A stretch of DNA of 64,000 nt from Pseudomonas sp. PSB18 (lineage in GTDB: Bacteria > Pseudomonadota > Gammaproteobacteria > Pseudomonadales > Pseudomonadaceae). A program made the translations under genes and the position numbers. The DNA is taken from assembly GCF_014596565.1 (NCBI RefSeq), contig NZ_NOIN01000001.1, positions 806,001 through 870,000 on the forward strand. The letters are read 5' to 3'. The notes under the pieces are model-generated. The model had not been told where the DNA came from. It was given only the letters and a program-made list of their open reading frames with translations, and did no database searches. Of this stretch, positions 18,908-27,564 are shown in pieces. Position 1 is the first letter of the stretch. Each line of letters begins with the position of its first letter.

Positions 18908-20653
18908 ATGAAACCCCATACAACGCTTCACAACCAACGTCTGCTGCGCGGCCAGGCGCCTTCCTATGAACGCTTGCAGGCGCGCCTGGCGGTGGACGGC
19001 AGCGAATTGGGCGCCGCTCCCATTGCGGTGCATTGCGGCTGGGGCCGACTATTGATCGGCCACACCTTCCCGGACCCGGCGACCCTGGGCCAGGAGTTGC
19101 TCAACGAACAACCCGGCGAGCGCGACATCGCCCTGTACGTCGCGGCCCCCCAACAAGTGCTGGGGCTGGAGCCGGCGCAGTTGTTCCTCGACCCTTCCGA
19201 CACGCTGCGCCTATGGTTCAGCGACTATCGGCAAGCCACGCGGGTGTTTCGCGGTTTCCGGATTCGCCGGGCCCAGAACGACACCGATTGGCAGGCCATC
19301 AACCAGCTCTACCAGGCCCGCGGCATGCTGCCGGTCGATCCCCAGCGCTTGACGCCGCGCCATCAGGGTGGGCCGGTCTACTGGCTGGCCGAAGACGATG
19401 ACAGCGGCGCAGTCATCGGCAGCGTCATGGGTCTCAATCACCAGAAAGCCTTCAACGATCCGGAAAATGGCAGCAGCCTCTGGTGCCTGGCGGTGGACCC
19501 GCAGTGTTCACGGCCCGGTGTCGGAGAAGTGCTGGTACGTCATCTCATCGAGCATTTCATGAGCCGCGGCTTGAGCTATCTCGACCTGTCGGTGCTGCAT
19601 GACAATCGCCTGGCCAAGAACCTCTACGCCAAGCTCGGTTTCCGCAACCTCTCGACCTTCGCCATCAAGCGCAAGAACGGCATCAACCAGCCGCTGTTCC
19701 TGGGGCCTGGGCCGGAGGCTCAGTTCAACCCTTATGCGCGGATCATTGTCGAGGAAGCGCATCGCCGGGGCATCGAAGTGCAAGTGGACGACGCCGAAGG
19801 CGGTTTGTTCACCCTGATCCATGGCAGCCGCCGGGTGCGTTGCCGCGAATCCCTGAGCGACCTGACCAGCGCCATCAGCATGACCTTGTGCCAGAACAAG
19901 AGCCTGACCCATAAAGTGCTGAAGAACGCCGGCCTGAACCTGCCGGCGCAGCAGTTGGCAGGCAATGCCGACGACAACCTGGCGTTTCTCGATGAACACG
20001 AACGGGTGGTGGTCAAGCCGCTGGACGGTGAACAGGGCCAGGGCGTGGCCGTGGACCTGCGCACCATCGAAGACGTGCAGAGCGCCATCGAAGCAGCCCG
20101 GCAATTCGATAGCCGAGTGCTGCTGGAAAGTTTTCACGAAGGGCTCGACCTGCGCATCCTGGTGATCAATTTTGAAGTAGTGGCGGCGGCGATCAGGCGT
20201 CCCGCGGAAGTCATCGGCGACGGTCAGCACACCATCAGAGCCCTGATCGAGGCCCAGAGCCGTCGACGGCAGGCGGCCACCGGAGGGGAAAGCAAGATTC
20301 CGATGGACGCCGAAACCCAGCGCACGCTGAGTGCCGCAGGATACGACTACGACAGCGTGCTGCCGGCCGGCGAGCACCTGTTCGTACGACGCACGGCGAA
20401 CCTTCATACCGGCGGCGTCCTGGAAGACGTCACCGCTACGCTGCATCCGACCTTGGCCGATGCGGCGGTACGTGCGGCACGCGCCCTGGACATTCCCATG
20501 GTTGGCCTCGACCTGCTGGTCCCGGCCGCCGATCAACCGGAATACGTGTTCATCGAAGCCAACGAACGCGCCGGCCTGGCCAATCACGAACCACAACCCA
20601 CTGCCGAGCGCTTTGTGGATCTGCTGTTTCCCCATAGCCAGGGGGTGGTCTGA
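18908..20653 (+). CDS. N-acetylglutaminylglutamine synthetase (GNAT + ATP-grasp)
   Basis: A 581-residue fusion. The N-terminal half carries a GNAT acetyltransferase domain (about 115-250), with the acetyl-CoA loop region GVGEVLVRHLIEHF and DNRLAKNLYAKLGF. The C-terminal half carries an ATP-grasp domain resembling cyanophycin synthetase/glutathione-type ligases (QNKSLTHKVLKNAGL, VVKPLDGEQGQGVAV, and the metal-binding FIEANERAG near the end). This fits formation of N-acetylglutaminylglutamine from two glutamines: acetylation plus ATP-driven peptide bond formation. It lies 3 nt after the amidotransferase gene and is followed, after a palindromic spacer, by the M42 peptidase gene. The domain pairing is diagnostic of the NAGGN system. 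Confidence 0.92.
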   Translation: MKPHTTLHNQRLLRGQAPSYERLQARLAVDGSELGAAPIAVHCGWGRLLIGHTFPDPATLGQELLNEQPGERDIALYVAAPQQVLGLEPAQLFLDPSDTLRLWFSDYRQATRVFRGFRIRRAQNDTDWQAINQLYQARGMLPVDPQRLTPRHQGGPVYWLAEDDDSGAVIGSVMGLNHQKAFNDPENGSSLWCLAVDPQCSRPGVGEVLVRHLIEHFMSRGLSYLDLSVLHDNRLAKNLYAKLGFRNLSTFAIKRKNGINQPLFLGPGPEAQFNPYARIIVEEAHRRGIEVQVDDAEGGLFTLIHGSRRVRCRESLSDLTSAISMTLCQNKSLTHKVLKNAGLNLPAQQLAGNADDNLAFLDEHERVVVKPLDGEQGQGVAVDLRTIEDVQSAIEAARQFDSRVLLESFHEGLDLRILVINFEVVAAAIRRPAEVIGDGQHTIRALIEAQSRRRQAATGGESKIPMDAETQRTLSAAGYDYDSVLPAGEHLFVRRTANLHTGGVLEDVTATLHPTLADAAVRAARALDIPMVGLDLLVPAADQPEYVFIEANERAGLANHEPQPTAERFVDLLFPHSQGVV

Positions 20654-20672
20654 CACCCCTCCGCCGTGTACT

Positions 20673-20775
20673 GATCGTTCCCACGCTCGGCGTGGGAAAG
20701 CCTCAAGGGACGTTCCGCGTCCAGATGACGCAGAGCGTCAGCGGCTGCATTCCCACGCCGAGCGTGGGAACGATC
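20673..20775. repeat. Nested palindromic element inside the NAGGN operon
   Basis: Two 26-nt inverted arms (20673-20698 and 20750-20775) each contain the palindrome CCCACGCTCGGCGTGGG or its complement. The 51 nt between them contain further small palindromes (GGACGTTCCGCGTCC and GACGCAGAGCGTC). The whole can fold into one long stem or several hairpins. It lies between the synthetase and the peptidase genes and differs in sequence from the REP doublets elsewhere in the window. It probably is another family of non-autonomous palindromic repeats and may lower expression or stabilise upstream mRNA. Confidence 0.88.
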
Positions 20776-20801
20776 GGATACTCAACCGTTCAGGAGTTTC
20801 C

Positions 20802-21992
20802 ATGATCAGCAAAATCCCCGAACCGAATCTCGAGTACCTGCAAAAAGTCCTGCTGGAAATGCTCGCCATCCCCAGTCCGACCGGTTTCACCGACACCATC
20901 GTGCGCTACGTCGCCGAACGCCTTGAAGAGTTGGGTATACCTTTCGAAATGACCCGCCGCGGCACGATCCGCGCCACCCTCAAAGGCCGCAAGAACAGTC
21001 CCGACCGGGCTGTATCGGCTCACCTGGACACCATCGGCGCCACGGTGCGGGCCATCAAGGACAACGGTCGCCTGACCCTGGCGCCGGTGGGCTGCTGGTC
21101 CAGCCGATTTGCCGAAGGCAGTCGGGTCAGCCTGTTCACCGACACCGGCGTGATCCGCGGCAGCGTGTTGCCCTTGATGGCGTCCGGGCACGCCTTCAAC
21201 ACCGCCGTGGATGAAATGCCCATCAGTTGGGATCACATCGAATTGCGCCTGGATGCGTACTGCGCCACCCGCGCCGATTGCGAAACCCTCGGGGTGGGCA
21301 TCGGCGATTACGTTGCCTTCGATCCCTTGCCAGAATTCACCGAGAGCGGTCACATCAGCGCTCGCCACCTGGACGACAAGGCCGGGGTTGCGGCGTTGTT
21401 GGCGGCGCTCAAGGCGATTGTCGACAGCGGCGAAGAACTGCTGATCGACTGTCACCCCCTGTTCACCATCACCGAGGAAACCGGCAGTGGCGCGGCCGCC
21501 GCGCTGCCCTGGGATGTCAGCGAGTTCGTCGGCATCGACATCGCCCCGGTCGCACCCGGCCAGCACTCCAGCGAACACGCCGTGAGCGTGGCGATGCAGG
21601 ACTCCGGTGGGCCCTACGACTATCACCTGTCACGACATCTGCTGAAACTGGCCAAGGAGAATGAGCTGCCTGCACGCCGCGACCTGTTCCGCTACTACTT
21701 CAGCGACGCCCACTCGGCCGTCACTGCCGGCCATGACATCCGCACTGCCTTGCTCGCTTTCGGCTGCGATGCCACCCATGGCTACGAACGCACCCATATC
21801 GATAGTCTGGCCGCCCTCAGCCGCCTGCTCGGAGCCTACATCCTCAGCCCACCGGTATTCGCCAGCGATGCACAACCGGCCCAGGGTTCGCTGGATCGCT
21901 TCAGCCACCAGCTTGAACACGATGCACAGATGGAAAGCGATACCCGGGTGCCTTCGGTGGATAGCCTGGTGGGACAGCGTTCGGATAATTGA
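20802..21992 (+). CDS. NAGGN-associated M42-family peptidase
   Basis: A 396-residue metallopeptidase of family M42 (glutamyl aminopeptidase/cellulase M type). The metal and catalytic motifs are AHLDTIGATV (first His-x-Asp), RHLDDKAGVAALL, TEETGSGAA (general base and metal Glu) and the FSDAHSA region. ATG 20802 is chosen because CAGGAG lies just upstream; an open frame extends further upstream across the palindromic element but lacks initiation signals. As the third gene of the NAGGN trio, it is thought to act on the osmolyte or its precursor, possibly in breakdown; its exact substrate is not proven. Confidence 0.92.
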   Translation: MISKIPEPNLEYLQKVLLEMLAIPSPTGFTDTIVRYVAERLEELGIPFEMTRRGTIRATLKGRKNSPDRAVSAHLDTIGATVRAIKDNGRLTLAPVGCWSSRFAEGSRVSLFTDTGVIRGSVLPLMASGHAFNTAVDEMPISWDHIELRLDAYCATRADCETLGVGIGDYVAFDPLPEFTESGHISARHLDDKAGVAALLAALKAIVDSGEELLIDCHPLFTITEETGSGAAAALPWDVSEFVGIDIAPVAPGQHSSEHAVSVAMQDSGGPYDYHLSRHLLKLAKENELPARRDLFRYYFSDAHSAVTAGHDIRTALLAFGCDATHGYERTHIDSLAALSRLLGAYILSPPVFASDAQPAQGSLDRFSHQLEHDAQMESDTRVPSVDSLVGQRSDN

Positions 21993-22020
21993 CGGAGGAC
22001 TCTCACTCTCCGGAGACTGC

Positions 22021-22090
22021 CATCGCGAGCAGGCTCGCTCCCACAGGGTCCATGGCGTAAATCCATTGTGGGAGCGAGCCTGCTCGCGAT
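22021..22090. repeat. REP doublet (REPIN-like) after the NAGGN operon
   Basis: Inverted copies at 22021-22046 and 22067-22090 carry the CGCGAGCAGGCTCGCTCCC core and its complement, with only about 20 nt between. It lies between the M42 peptidase and yheU genes and follows the NAGGN operon end. Confidence 0.9.
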
Positions 22091-22177
22091 GAGGCCGAAA
22101 CGTCCAGCGCAATCCAAGGCTGGCCGCAAGTGCCCATAGCCCGTAGCATTTGCGACATTGTCCAGCCGAGGTACCCC

Positions 22178-22405
22178 ATGCTGATCCCTTACGACCAACT
22201 CGAAGTCGACACGCTCACCCGCCTGATCGAGGACTTCGTGACCCGCGACGGCACCGACAACGGTGACGACACGCCCCTGGAAACCCGTGTGCTACGCGTA
22301 AGGCAGGCCTTGACCAGAGGCCAGGCGATGATCGTCTTCGACCCGGAGAGCGAGCAGTGTCAGTTGATGCTCAAGCACGACGTGCCCAAGCACCTATTTG
22401 ACTGA
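22178..22405 (+). CDS. yheU: YheU family protein (UPF0270)
   Basis: A 75-residue protein beginning [20 protein letters not shown], the hallmark of the YheU/UPF0270 family, and including [16 protein letters not shown] and the region [11 protein letters not shown] role in the cytoplasm is likely, but no function is established. ATG 22178 is used; a GTG 48 nt upstream is in frame but would add an unrelated N-terminus. Its 3' end overlaps the end of the oppositely oriented csrA-like gene by 12 nt. Confidence 0.9.
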   Translation: MLIPYDQLEVDTLTRLIEDFVTRDGTDNGDDTPLETRVLRVRQALTRGQAMIVFDPESEQCQLMLKHDVPKHLFD

Positions 22406-22594
22406 ACACGCCTTGCGGGCGACCTGATTCTTCTTTCTCTGGATTTTTTCGTATATCTCGAAGCGATGAACATCGATGTGCCGCGGCGCTTCCACGCCGA
22501 ACCGCACGGTGGTGCCACTGACCGACAGCACACGAACGGAAATATCATCACCGATGGAAATCAGTTCACCCACGGCACGGCTTAGTACGAGCAT
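22394..22594 (-). CDS. csrA: CsrA/Rsm family post-transcriptional regulator (RsmI-like)
   Basis: A 66-residue CsrA homologue that should bind GGA motifs in mRNA leaders as a dimer. Key residues are kept: Leu4 and Arg6 in [22 protein letters not shown] with Arg44 at the RNA-binding position, and the C-terminal helix [10 protein letters not shown]. It departs from canonical RsmA in the loop and tail ([10 protein letters not shown]), and Ala7 replaces the usual Arg. Pseudomonads have several paralogues (RsmA, RsmE, RsmI); the SIGDD and RFGVEAPRH wording fits RsmI best, but the assignment to a specific paralogue is inference. ATG 22594 is taken over an in-frame upstream GTG. The 3' end overlaps yheU. 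Confidence 0.88.
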   Translation of the reverse strand: MLVLSRAVGELISIGDDISVRVLSVSGTTVRFGVEAPRHIDVHRFEIYEKIQRKKNQVARKACSVK

Positions 22595-22812
22595 GGTTCT
22601 TGTCCTTAAGAAGGTCTGGACCTTGACCATGCCCGGCCTGTTTCCTGTTCACAAGACACGGGCGAGAATTCAGTAACCCCCTACAAACAAGACTCTAAGA
22701 ACTGAAGGAAACGTCCTGCAAAACGGGTCGGACGCGACGCTTTCAGGCCCCGAGAAACGATGTCCATCAGCAAGGTCGGATGGCGCCATCCTGAGGACAC
22801 CGCATCCCCCGG

Positions 22813-23628
22813 TCAAGTTGGATTCTGTCGGGCCTTGGCGCGCATCTTGTCGGCCATGACGGTCATTTCGTCGTACAGCAACTGCGGGTTCTTCTGCTTC
22901 ATCGCCCAGGCCATGCGTCCCTGTTCGTGGGGCAGGATCATGAACTCACCTTGGGCGACCTGCTGGAAGATATAGTCAGCGATGTCGGCGGCGGTAATGG
23001 GCGAACTTTCCAGCAACTTGCCCACCTGGGCTTTCATGGCCGGGGTCGGACCACGGAAAGAGTCCAGCAGGTTGGTCTGAAAGAACGACGGACAGACCAC
23101 GTGCACGCCGATTTCCTGCTGCGCCAGTTCGACCAGCAGGCTTTCCGACAACGCCACCACACCAGCCTTGGCCACGTTGTAGTTACTCATGGCCGGCCCC
23201 TGCATCAGCGCCGCCATGGAGGCGATGTTGATGATCTTGCCGCGGCTCTTTTCCAGCAACGGCAGGAACGCCTTGCAGCCCTTGACCACGCCCATCAGGT
23301 TGATCGCAATCTGCCAGTCCCAATCCTCCAAGGACAACTCACTGAAGAACCCGCCCGAGGCCACGCCGGCGTTGTTGACGATGATGTCGATGCCGCCAAG
23401 TTTCTCTTCGCAGGCCTGGGCGAATGCCGTCAGTTGACTGTAATCACGCACATCGCAGCGTTGGACAAAGCCATCGCCGCCGGCATCGCGCACCAGCCTG
23501 AGGGTTTCCTGGAGGCCTGGCTCACTGACATCCGACAAGGCCAGGCGCCAGCCGTCGCGAGCCCAGCGCAGCGCGATTTCGCGGCCCAGGCCCGAGCCGG
23601 CGCCAGTGATCATCATGCGATTTTGCAT
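22813..23628 (-). CDS. SDR-family oxidoreductase
   Basis: A 271-residue classical short-chain dehydrogenase/reductase. The cofactor motif TGAGSGLG (near residue 8) is followed by the NNAGVASGG segment, catalytic Ser in INIASMAALM, and YNVAK (Tyr-x-x-x-Lys). Asp in the LSDVSEPG segment suggests NAD preference, but this is inference. The protein starts at ATG 23628, directly before the Rossmann strand (MQNRMMITG). The substrate is unknown. The gene stands alone, oriented toward csrA. Confidence 0.9.
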   Translation of the reverse strand: MQNRMMITGAGSGLGREIALRWARDGWRLALSDVSEPGLQETLRLVRDAGGDGFVQRCDVRDYSQLTAFAQACEEKLGGIDIIVNNAGVASGGFFSELSLEDWDWQIAINLMGVVKGCKAFLPLLEKSRGKIINIASMAALMQGPAMSNYNVAKAGVVALSESLLVELAQQEIGVHVVCPSFFQTNLLDSFRGPTPAMKAQVGKLLESSPITAADIADYIFQQVAQGEFMILPHEQGRMAWAMKQKNPQLLYDEMTVMADKMRAKARQNPT

Positions 23629-23759
23629 AGGAAACAGCCTTTGTTCCGGGAGAGATGGGCCGAGTGTAGCGAAGGAGACTGCGGGACCCACGCTCCATCA
23701 GATTGCTGAATGGCGGGGGCAAACCTTAATAGGTTGCGCAGTTCTGTGGCAGCGGTTTC

Positions 23760-23853
23760 TGTGGCGAGGGAGCTTGCTCCCGCTCGGTTGCGCAGCAGCC
23801 GCAACATCCTGGGGCCACTTCGCAGCCCAGCGGGAGCAAGCTCCCTCGCCACA
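23760..23853. repeat. Second-class REP doublet in a 374-nt gene-free gap
   Basis: Arms at 23760-23784 and 23829-23853 share the core GGCGAGGGAGCTTGCTCCC in opposite orientation. This differs from the GGGAGCGAGCCTGCTCGCG class but has the same plan. It lies in the gap 23629-24002 between the divergent SDR and DUF3309 genes. The rest of the gap holds an AT-rich stretch at 23878-23945 that may carry the DUF3309 promoter; no convincing hexamer pair was found. Confidence 0.85.
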
Positions 23854-24002
23854 GGGTTTTGCGGCTACCCGACAGACACTAAAAAACTTTGAATTTTTTA
23901 CAGGACGTTACGGTCCGACTTATTAAGCCGCCCGGATTTAATGCAGCGTGCTGGCAGTTGAAAGTTGTATCACTCCAAAACTGACCAATAAGGAAATCAA
24001 CA

Positions 24003-24155
24003 ATGGGCACAATACTCATCATTATCCTGATCCTCCTGCTGATCGGCGGTCTGCCGGTCTTCCCGCACTCCAGAAGTTGGGGTTATGGACCGTCCGGCAT
24101 CATCGGCGTAGTGTTGGTAGTGCTGTTGATACTACTGTTACTGGGCAAGATATAA
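24003..24155 (+). CDS. Tiny DUF3309-type membrane protein
   Basis: A 50-residue, almost wholly hydrophobic protein with two membrane helices (about 3-17 and 33-48) split by GLPVFPHSRSWGYGPSG, the signature of the DUF3309 family. AAGGAAA lies before the ATG. It has its own terminator 12 nt after the stop, so it is probably expressed as a single-gene transcript. Members of this family occur widely in proteobacteria, often near stress genes; function unknown. Confidence 0.88.
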   Translation: MGTILIIILILLLIGGLPVFPHSRSWGYGPSGIIGVVLVVLLILLLLGKI

Positions 24156-24166
24156 CTCAATAGCAA

Positions 24167-24201
24167 AAAAAAGAGGCCTTTTCTTAAAGGCCTCTTTTTT
24201 T
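24167..24201. terminator. Bidirectional Rho-independent terminator
   Basis: The stem AAAGAGGCCTTT / AAAGGCCTCTTT with a short loop is flanked by an A run on one side and T run on the other, so it can end transcripts of both the DUF3309 gene and the convergent LTA-synthase-like gene. Confidence 0.93.
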
Positions 24202-24216
24202 ATGCTGCGTCGTTGA

Positions 24217-26310
24217 TCAGTCCGGCTTGCCATCCACCACGCCGGCGGTGTTATCCAGCAGGCTCTTGGTGGCGGTTTGCAGGAACGATTCAAGTTGCAG
24301 CTTCATCTGGGAAGTATCCGGTGCGTCCATGATGACTTCTGCATGCGGATTGGCCCCCAGCTCGTAGCGGAACATCTTCGGTCCCATTTCTTTTTCTTTT
24401 GGCAGAACCAGAATCCGGTCGCCTTGGATGATCGCAGTCGTCTGATCACTGCCTGACGGCTTGATTACACCAAACCCCGTGTCGCCTTCGGGCAGGTTCA
24501 ACAGGTCCCGACCCCAGCACTGGTTGCGCACCTGTCCGCCGATCCGCCCCATGATGGTGGGGACGATGTCGACCTGGGTACCCACAGTGTGGTTACGCTG
24601 GCCGAATTTTTCCTGGATGCCAGGACCGATCATCAGCATTGGCACGTTGAAACGGCCCAGGTCCATCTCGGTGATCTGACGTTCGTTACCGAAACCATGG
24701 TCGCCCACCACGACGAACAGCGTCTCCTTGAAATAAGGCTCCTTGCGGGCCTTCTCGAAGAACTGGCCCAGCGCCCAGTCAGCGTAGCGCATGGCGGTCA
24801 GGTGTTCGTTCAGGCTGCCGCGGTCGGTGACCCGCTCCACCGGCAATGGTGTCGGCAGTGCATACGGCGTGTGGTTGGACAGGGTTTGCAGCAAGGCATA
24901 GAACGGCTTGCCGTTTTCCCGCGCCTTGAGCTCGATCAGGCCACGGTCGAACATGTCCTGGTCGGACACGCCCCAGGTCGGATCGGAAAACACCGGGTTG
25001 ACGAAGTCGTTACGCCCGATGAAGTTGGTCATGCCCTGGTTGCTGAAGAAACCCGACTGGTTGTCCCAGGCAAAATCACCGTTGTAGACATACACGTCGT
25101 CGTAGTCACGGGCACTGAGCAGTTGCGGCAAACCCGACAGCTTGTGGCTGCCTTCCGGCGTCTGCATCAAGTACTCGAAACCGGGCAGGTTCGGGAAGCA
25201 CGCCATGGTGGCGAACATGCCTTGGTGGGTGTGAGTGCCGTTGGAGAAGAAACGGTCGAACAGCAGGCCTTCCTTGGACAGTTTGTCCAGATAAGGCGTG
25301 ATGTTGCCCGGTGCGCCCAGGGCGCCCACCGAGTGACCGGCCATGCTTTCCATGAGGATCACGACGACGTTCTTGATCGGCAGGGTCTTGTCGGCTGGCG
25401 GCGTGTAGTCGCGGCGCACGGCAGCAGTGGCGGTATCCACCAGCTTGTCGTCGGGCAACACCAGCATGTCGCGCACGGTCTGTTGTGCCAGTGGCTGCTC
25501 GAGGGTGGCTTTCCAGATGTTGTCGCGGTCTTCGGACATGCGGCTCTTGGCCGCCGCCACCAGCGACAGCGTGCCATTGAGGCCCAGCTGGTTGGCGAAG
25601 TTCGAATCGGTGGTATAGACATCGCCCCAACGCAGCGGCGGGCCTTGACGCAAGGTACCACGGGCCGCGACCACAGCCACCAGCAGGCAGACGATGAACA
25701 CCGCCACCCGGCCGTACCACGGGGCGATCTGGCGCGTGCCGATGCTGCCGCCGCTGAACGGGCCGCGCGGACGGGTTGCACGGTCAGCGCCCTTGAACGC
25801 CAGGCTCAGAATGATGGTGCCGCCGGCCCAGGCCAGCAGGTAGCGCACCACCGGGAATCCGTACCAGAGCATGCTCATCACGGTTTTCGGGTCTTCCTTC
25901 ACATACTGGAAGACCAGGCCGTTGAGGCGCTGGTGGAACTCACGGTAGAAGTCCATCTCCATCAGGCCCAGGAACAGCGCAATGCTGGAGGTGACGGTCA
26001 GCCAGAAACGAAAGAAACCTCGGGCCGCCATGGCGCGGGCGCTGAACAGTGCCAGCAACAGCGGGACACTGAGATAGACCACCAGGCGCAGGTCAAAACG
26101 CAGGCCATTGGCGAAGGCTTCGACGAAGGTCGACGCCGGGGTGTCGAGGATCATTTGGCGGTTATAGACCAGCAGCGCCACGCGCAGCAGGCTGAACATC
26201 ACCATCATCACCAAGGCGCAGAGCAATGTGTAGGCCAGGTGCGATTTGACGGTCGGTTGCAGCAGGCGATGCGTGCTTCGCTGCTGACTCAGGGCGTCCG
26301 GGATTGCCAT
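24217..26310 (-). CDS. LTA synthase-like membrane sulfatase-fold protein
   Basis: A 697-residue protein with about five N-terminal membrane helices (within residues 25-220) and a large C-terminal periplasmic alkaline-phosphatase/sulfatase-fold domain. Metal-binding motifs are visible: LMESMAG (Glu321), the NGTHTHQG loop with the likely Thr nucleophile near 359-361, and VVVGDHGFGNE. These match LtaS/OpgB-type phosphoglycerol or phosphoethanolamine transferases. In Gram-negatives lacking lipoteichoic acid such enzymes modify periplasmic glucans or lipopolysaccharide; the substrate here is not known. ATG 26310 is used since upstream codons have no membrane or family similarity. It is convergent with the DUF3309 gene through a shared terminator. 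Confidence 0.88.
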   Translation of the reverse strand: MAIPDALSQQRSTHRLLQPTVKSHLAYTLLCALVMMVMFSLLRVALLVYNRQMILDTPASTFVEAFANGLRFDLRLVVYLSVPLLLALFSARAMAARGFFRFWLTVTSSIALFLGLMEMDFYREFHQRLNGLVFQYVKEDPKTVMSMLWYGFPVVRYLLAWAGGTIILSLAFKGADRATRPRGPFSGGSIGTRQIAPWYGRVAVFIVCLLVAVVAARGTLRQGPPLRWGDVYTTDSNFANQLGLNGTLSLVAAAKSRMSEDRDNIWKATLEQPLAQQTVRDMLVLPDDKLVDTATAAVRRDYTPPADKTLPIKNVVVILMESMAGHSVGALGAPGNITPYLDKLSKEGLLFDRFFSNGTHTHQGMFATMACFPNLPGFEYLMQTPEGSHKLSGLPQLLSARDYDDVYVYNGDFAWDNQSGFFSNQGMTNFIGRNDFVNPVFSDPTWGVSDQDMFDRGLIELKARENGKPFYALLQTLSNHTPYALPTPLPVERVTDRGSLNEHLTAMRYADWALGQFFEKARKEPYFKETLFVVVGDHGFGNERQITEMDLGRFNVPMLMIGPGIQEKFGQRNHTVGTQVDIVPTIMGRIGGQVRNQCWGRDLLNLPEGDTGFGVIKPSGSDQTTAIIQGDRILVLPKEKEMGPKMFRYELGANPHAEVIMDAPDTSQMKLQLESFLQTATKSLLDNTAGVVDGKPD

Positions 26311-26577
26311 GTCGTTTGAGGACCCTATCGGAGTTGGAGTGACAAAAAGTACAAAGGCGCACCCTCTGCTGACCAAAGCCTGGCCCGGGGTTTGCGCAAG
26401 AGCGCAGATGTTGCACGAACGGCTACGGCATTGCCATTAAATAACCGGCGGCAATAAAAGCGCTGGAGATTGTCCGCAAGATTTTGTGAAAATTTCGTTC
26501 AATGAATATCTGGAAACACAAAATGCCGGGGCCTCCCTAAATATCAGGCGCCCCCTCGCAAAAAGCCCTCAGCCCAA

Positions 26578-27453
26578 TCAGTCGTTACTCGGCTTGTTGA
26601 TCGCCTGCAACACGTACTGCGGCATGGCAAACGCACCGAGATGAATCTCAGGGTTGTAGTAGCGGGTGACGATGCCACTGCCGATGAACCGCTCATGCAG
26701 GGTTTCACGGGAGAGTTTGCGGTAAGCGCTATCAGTCGAGCCCCAGGCGAAGGTCATGGCGCCACCGATGTAAGTCGGCACGGCAGCCTGGTAGAAATGC
26801 CAGTCGGCAAACAGGCCTCGCAAGCGGCCGGCGGTGGTCTGCACTTCGCCCAGTTGCATGAATGGCGTGCCGTTCTGGGTTACCAGGATGCCACCGTCGT
26901 TCAGGCAGCGATGGCAAGCCTGGTAGAAGTTTTCCGAGAACAGCACCTCACCCGGGCCGATCGGGTCGGTGGAGTCGGAAATGATGACGTCGAACTTCTC
27001 TTGGGTGGTGGAGACGAAGCGCATGCCGTCATCGATCACCAGATTCAGTCGCGGGTCGTCGTAGGCACCCTTGGAGTGGTTGGGCAGGAATTCCTTACAC
27101 ATGTCCACCACGGTGCCGTCGATTTCCACCATGGTGATGTGCTCGACACCCAGGTGCTTGGTCACCTCACGCAACATGCCGCCATCACCGCCACCGATGA
27201 TCAACACGCGCTTGGCCTTGCCGTGGGCAAGGATAGGCACATGGGTCAGCATTTCGTGGTAGATGAACTCATCGGCTTCGGTGGTCTGGATCACCCCATC
27301 GAGCGCCATCACCCGCCCCATGCGCGGGTTCTCGAAGATCACCAGGTGCTGGTGCTCGGTACGCACTTCGTGCAGCAGCTTGTCCATCCGGAAACGTTGG
27401 CCGTAGCCTTCGTAGAGGGTTTCCAGGTAGTCGCCGGCCGGGGTGGTCGTCAT
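26578..27453 (-). CDS. speE: Polyamine aminopropyltransferase (spermidine synthase) SpeE
   Basis: A 291-residue spermidine synthase transferring an aminopropyl group from decarboxylated S-adenosylmethionine to putrescine. It shows [14 protein letters not shown] (SAM-site glycine loop), [16 protein letters not shown] and [15 protein letters not shown], the family active-site segment with catalytic Asp. Length is normal (E. coli 288). No speD is adjacent, so the gene stands alone in the 26.5-27.5 kb block. The 267-nt gap up to the LTA-like gene (26311-26577) shows no gene; an AT-rich run near 26480-26540 may carry the LTA-like promoter. Confidence 0.93.
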   Translation of the reverse strand: MTTTPAGDYLETLYEGYGQRFRMDKLLHEVRTEHQHLVIFENPRMGRVMALDGVIQTTEADEFIYHEMLTHVPILAHGKAKRVLIIGGGDGGMLREVTKHLGVEHITMVEIDGTVVDMCKEFLPNHSKGAYDDPRLNLVIDDGMRFVSTTQEKFDVIISDSTDPIGPGEVLFSENFYQACHRCLNDGGILVTQNGTPFMQLGEVQTTAGRLRGLFADWHFYQAAVPTYIGGAMTFAWGSTDSAYRKLSRETLHERFIGSGIVTRYYNPEIHLGAFAMPQYVLQAINKPSND

Positions 27454-27564
27454 GGTCAGGTGCTCCGATAGCTCACAAAGGCGCGCATTCTACGACGATG
27501 GGGATGACAGGTCGAACCTTGAACGCCTGGCCAGACAAAGAACCTGTGGGACCCTCATCACCCT

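Noticed and set aside
24589..26319. A 576-codon open frame opposite the LTA-synthase-like gene
   Set aside because: Antisense shadow; the minus strand has membrane helices and metal motifs.
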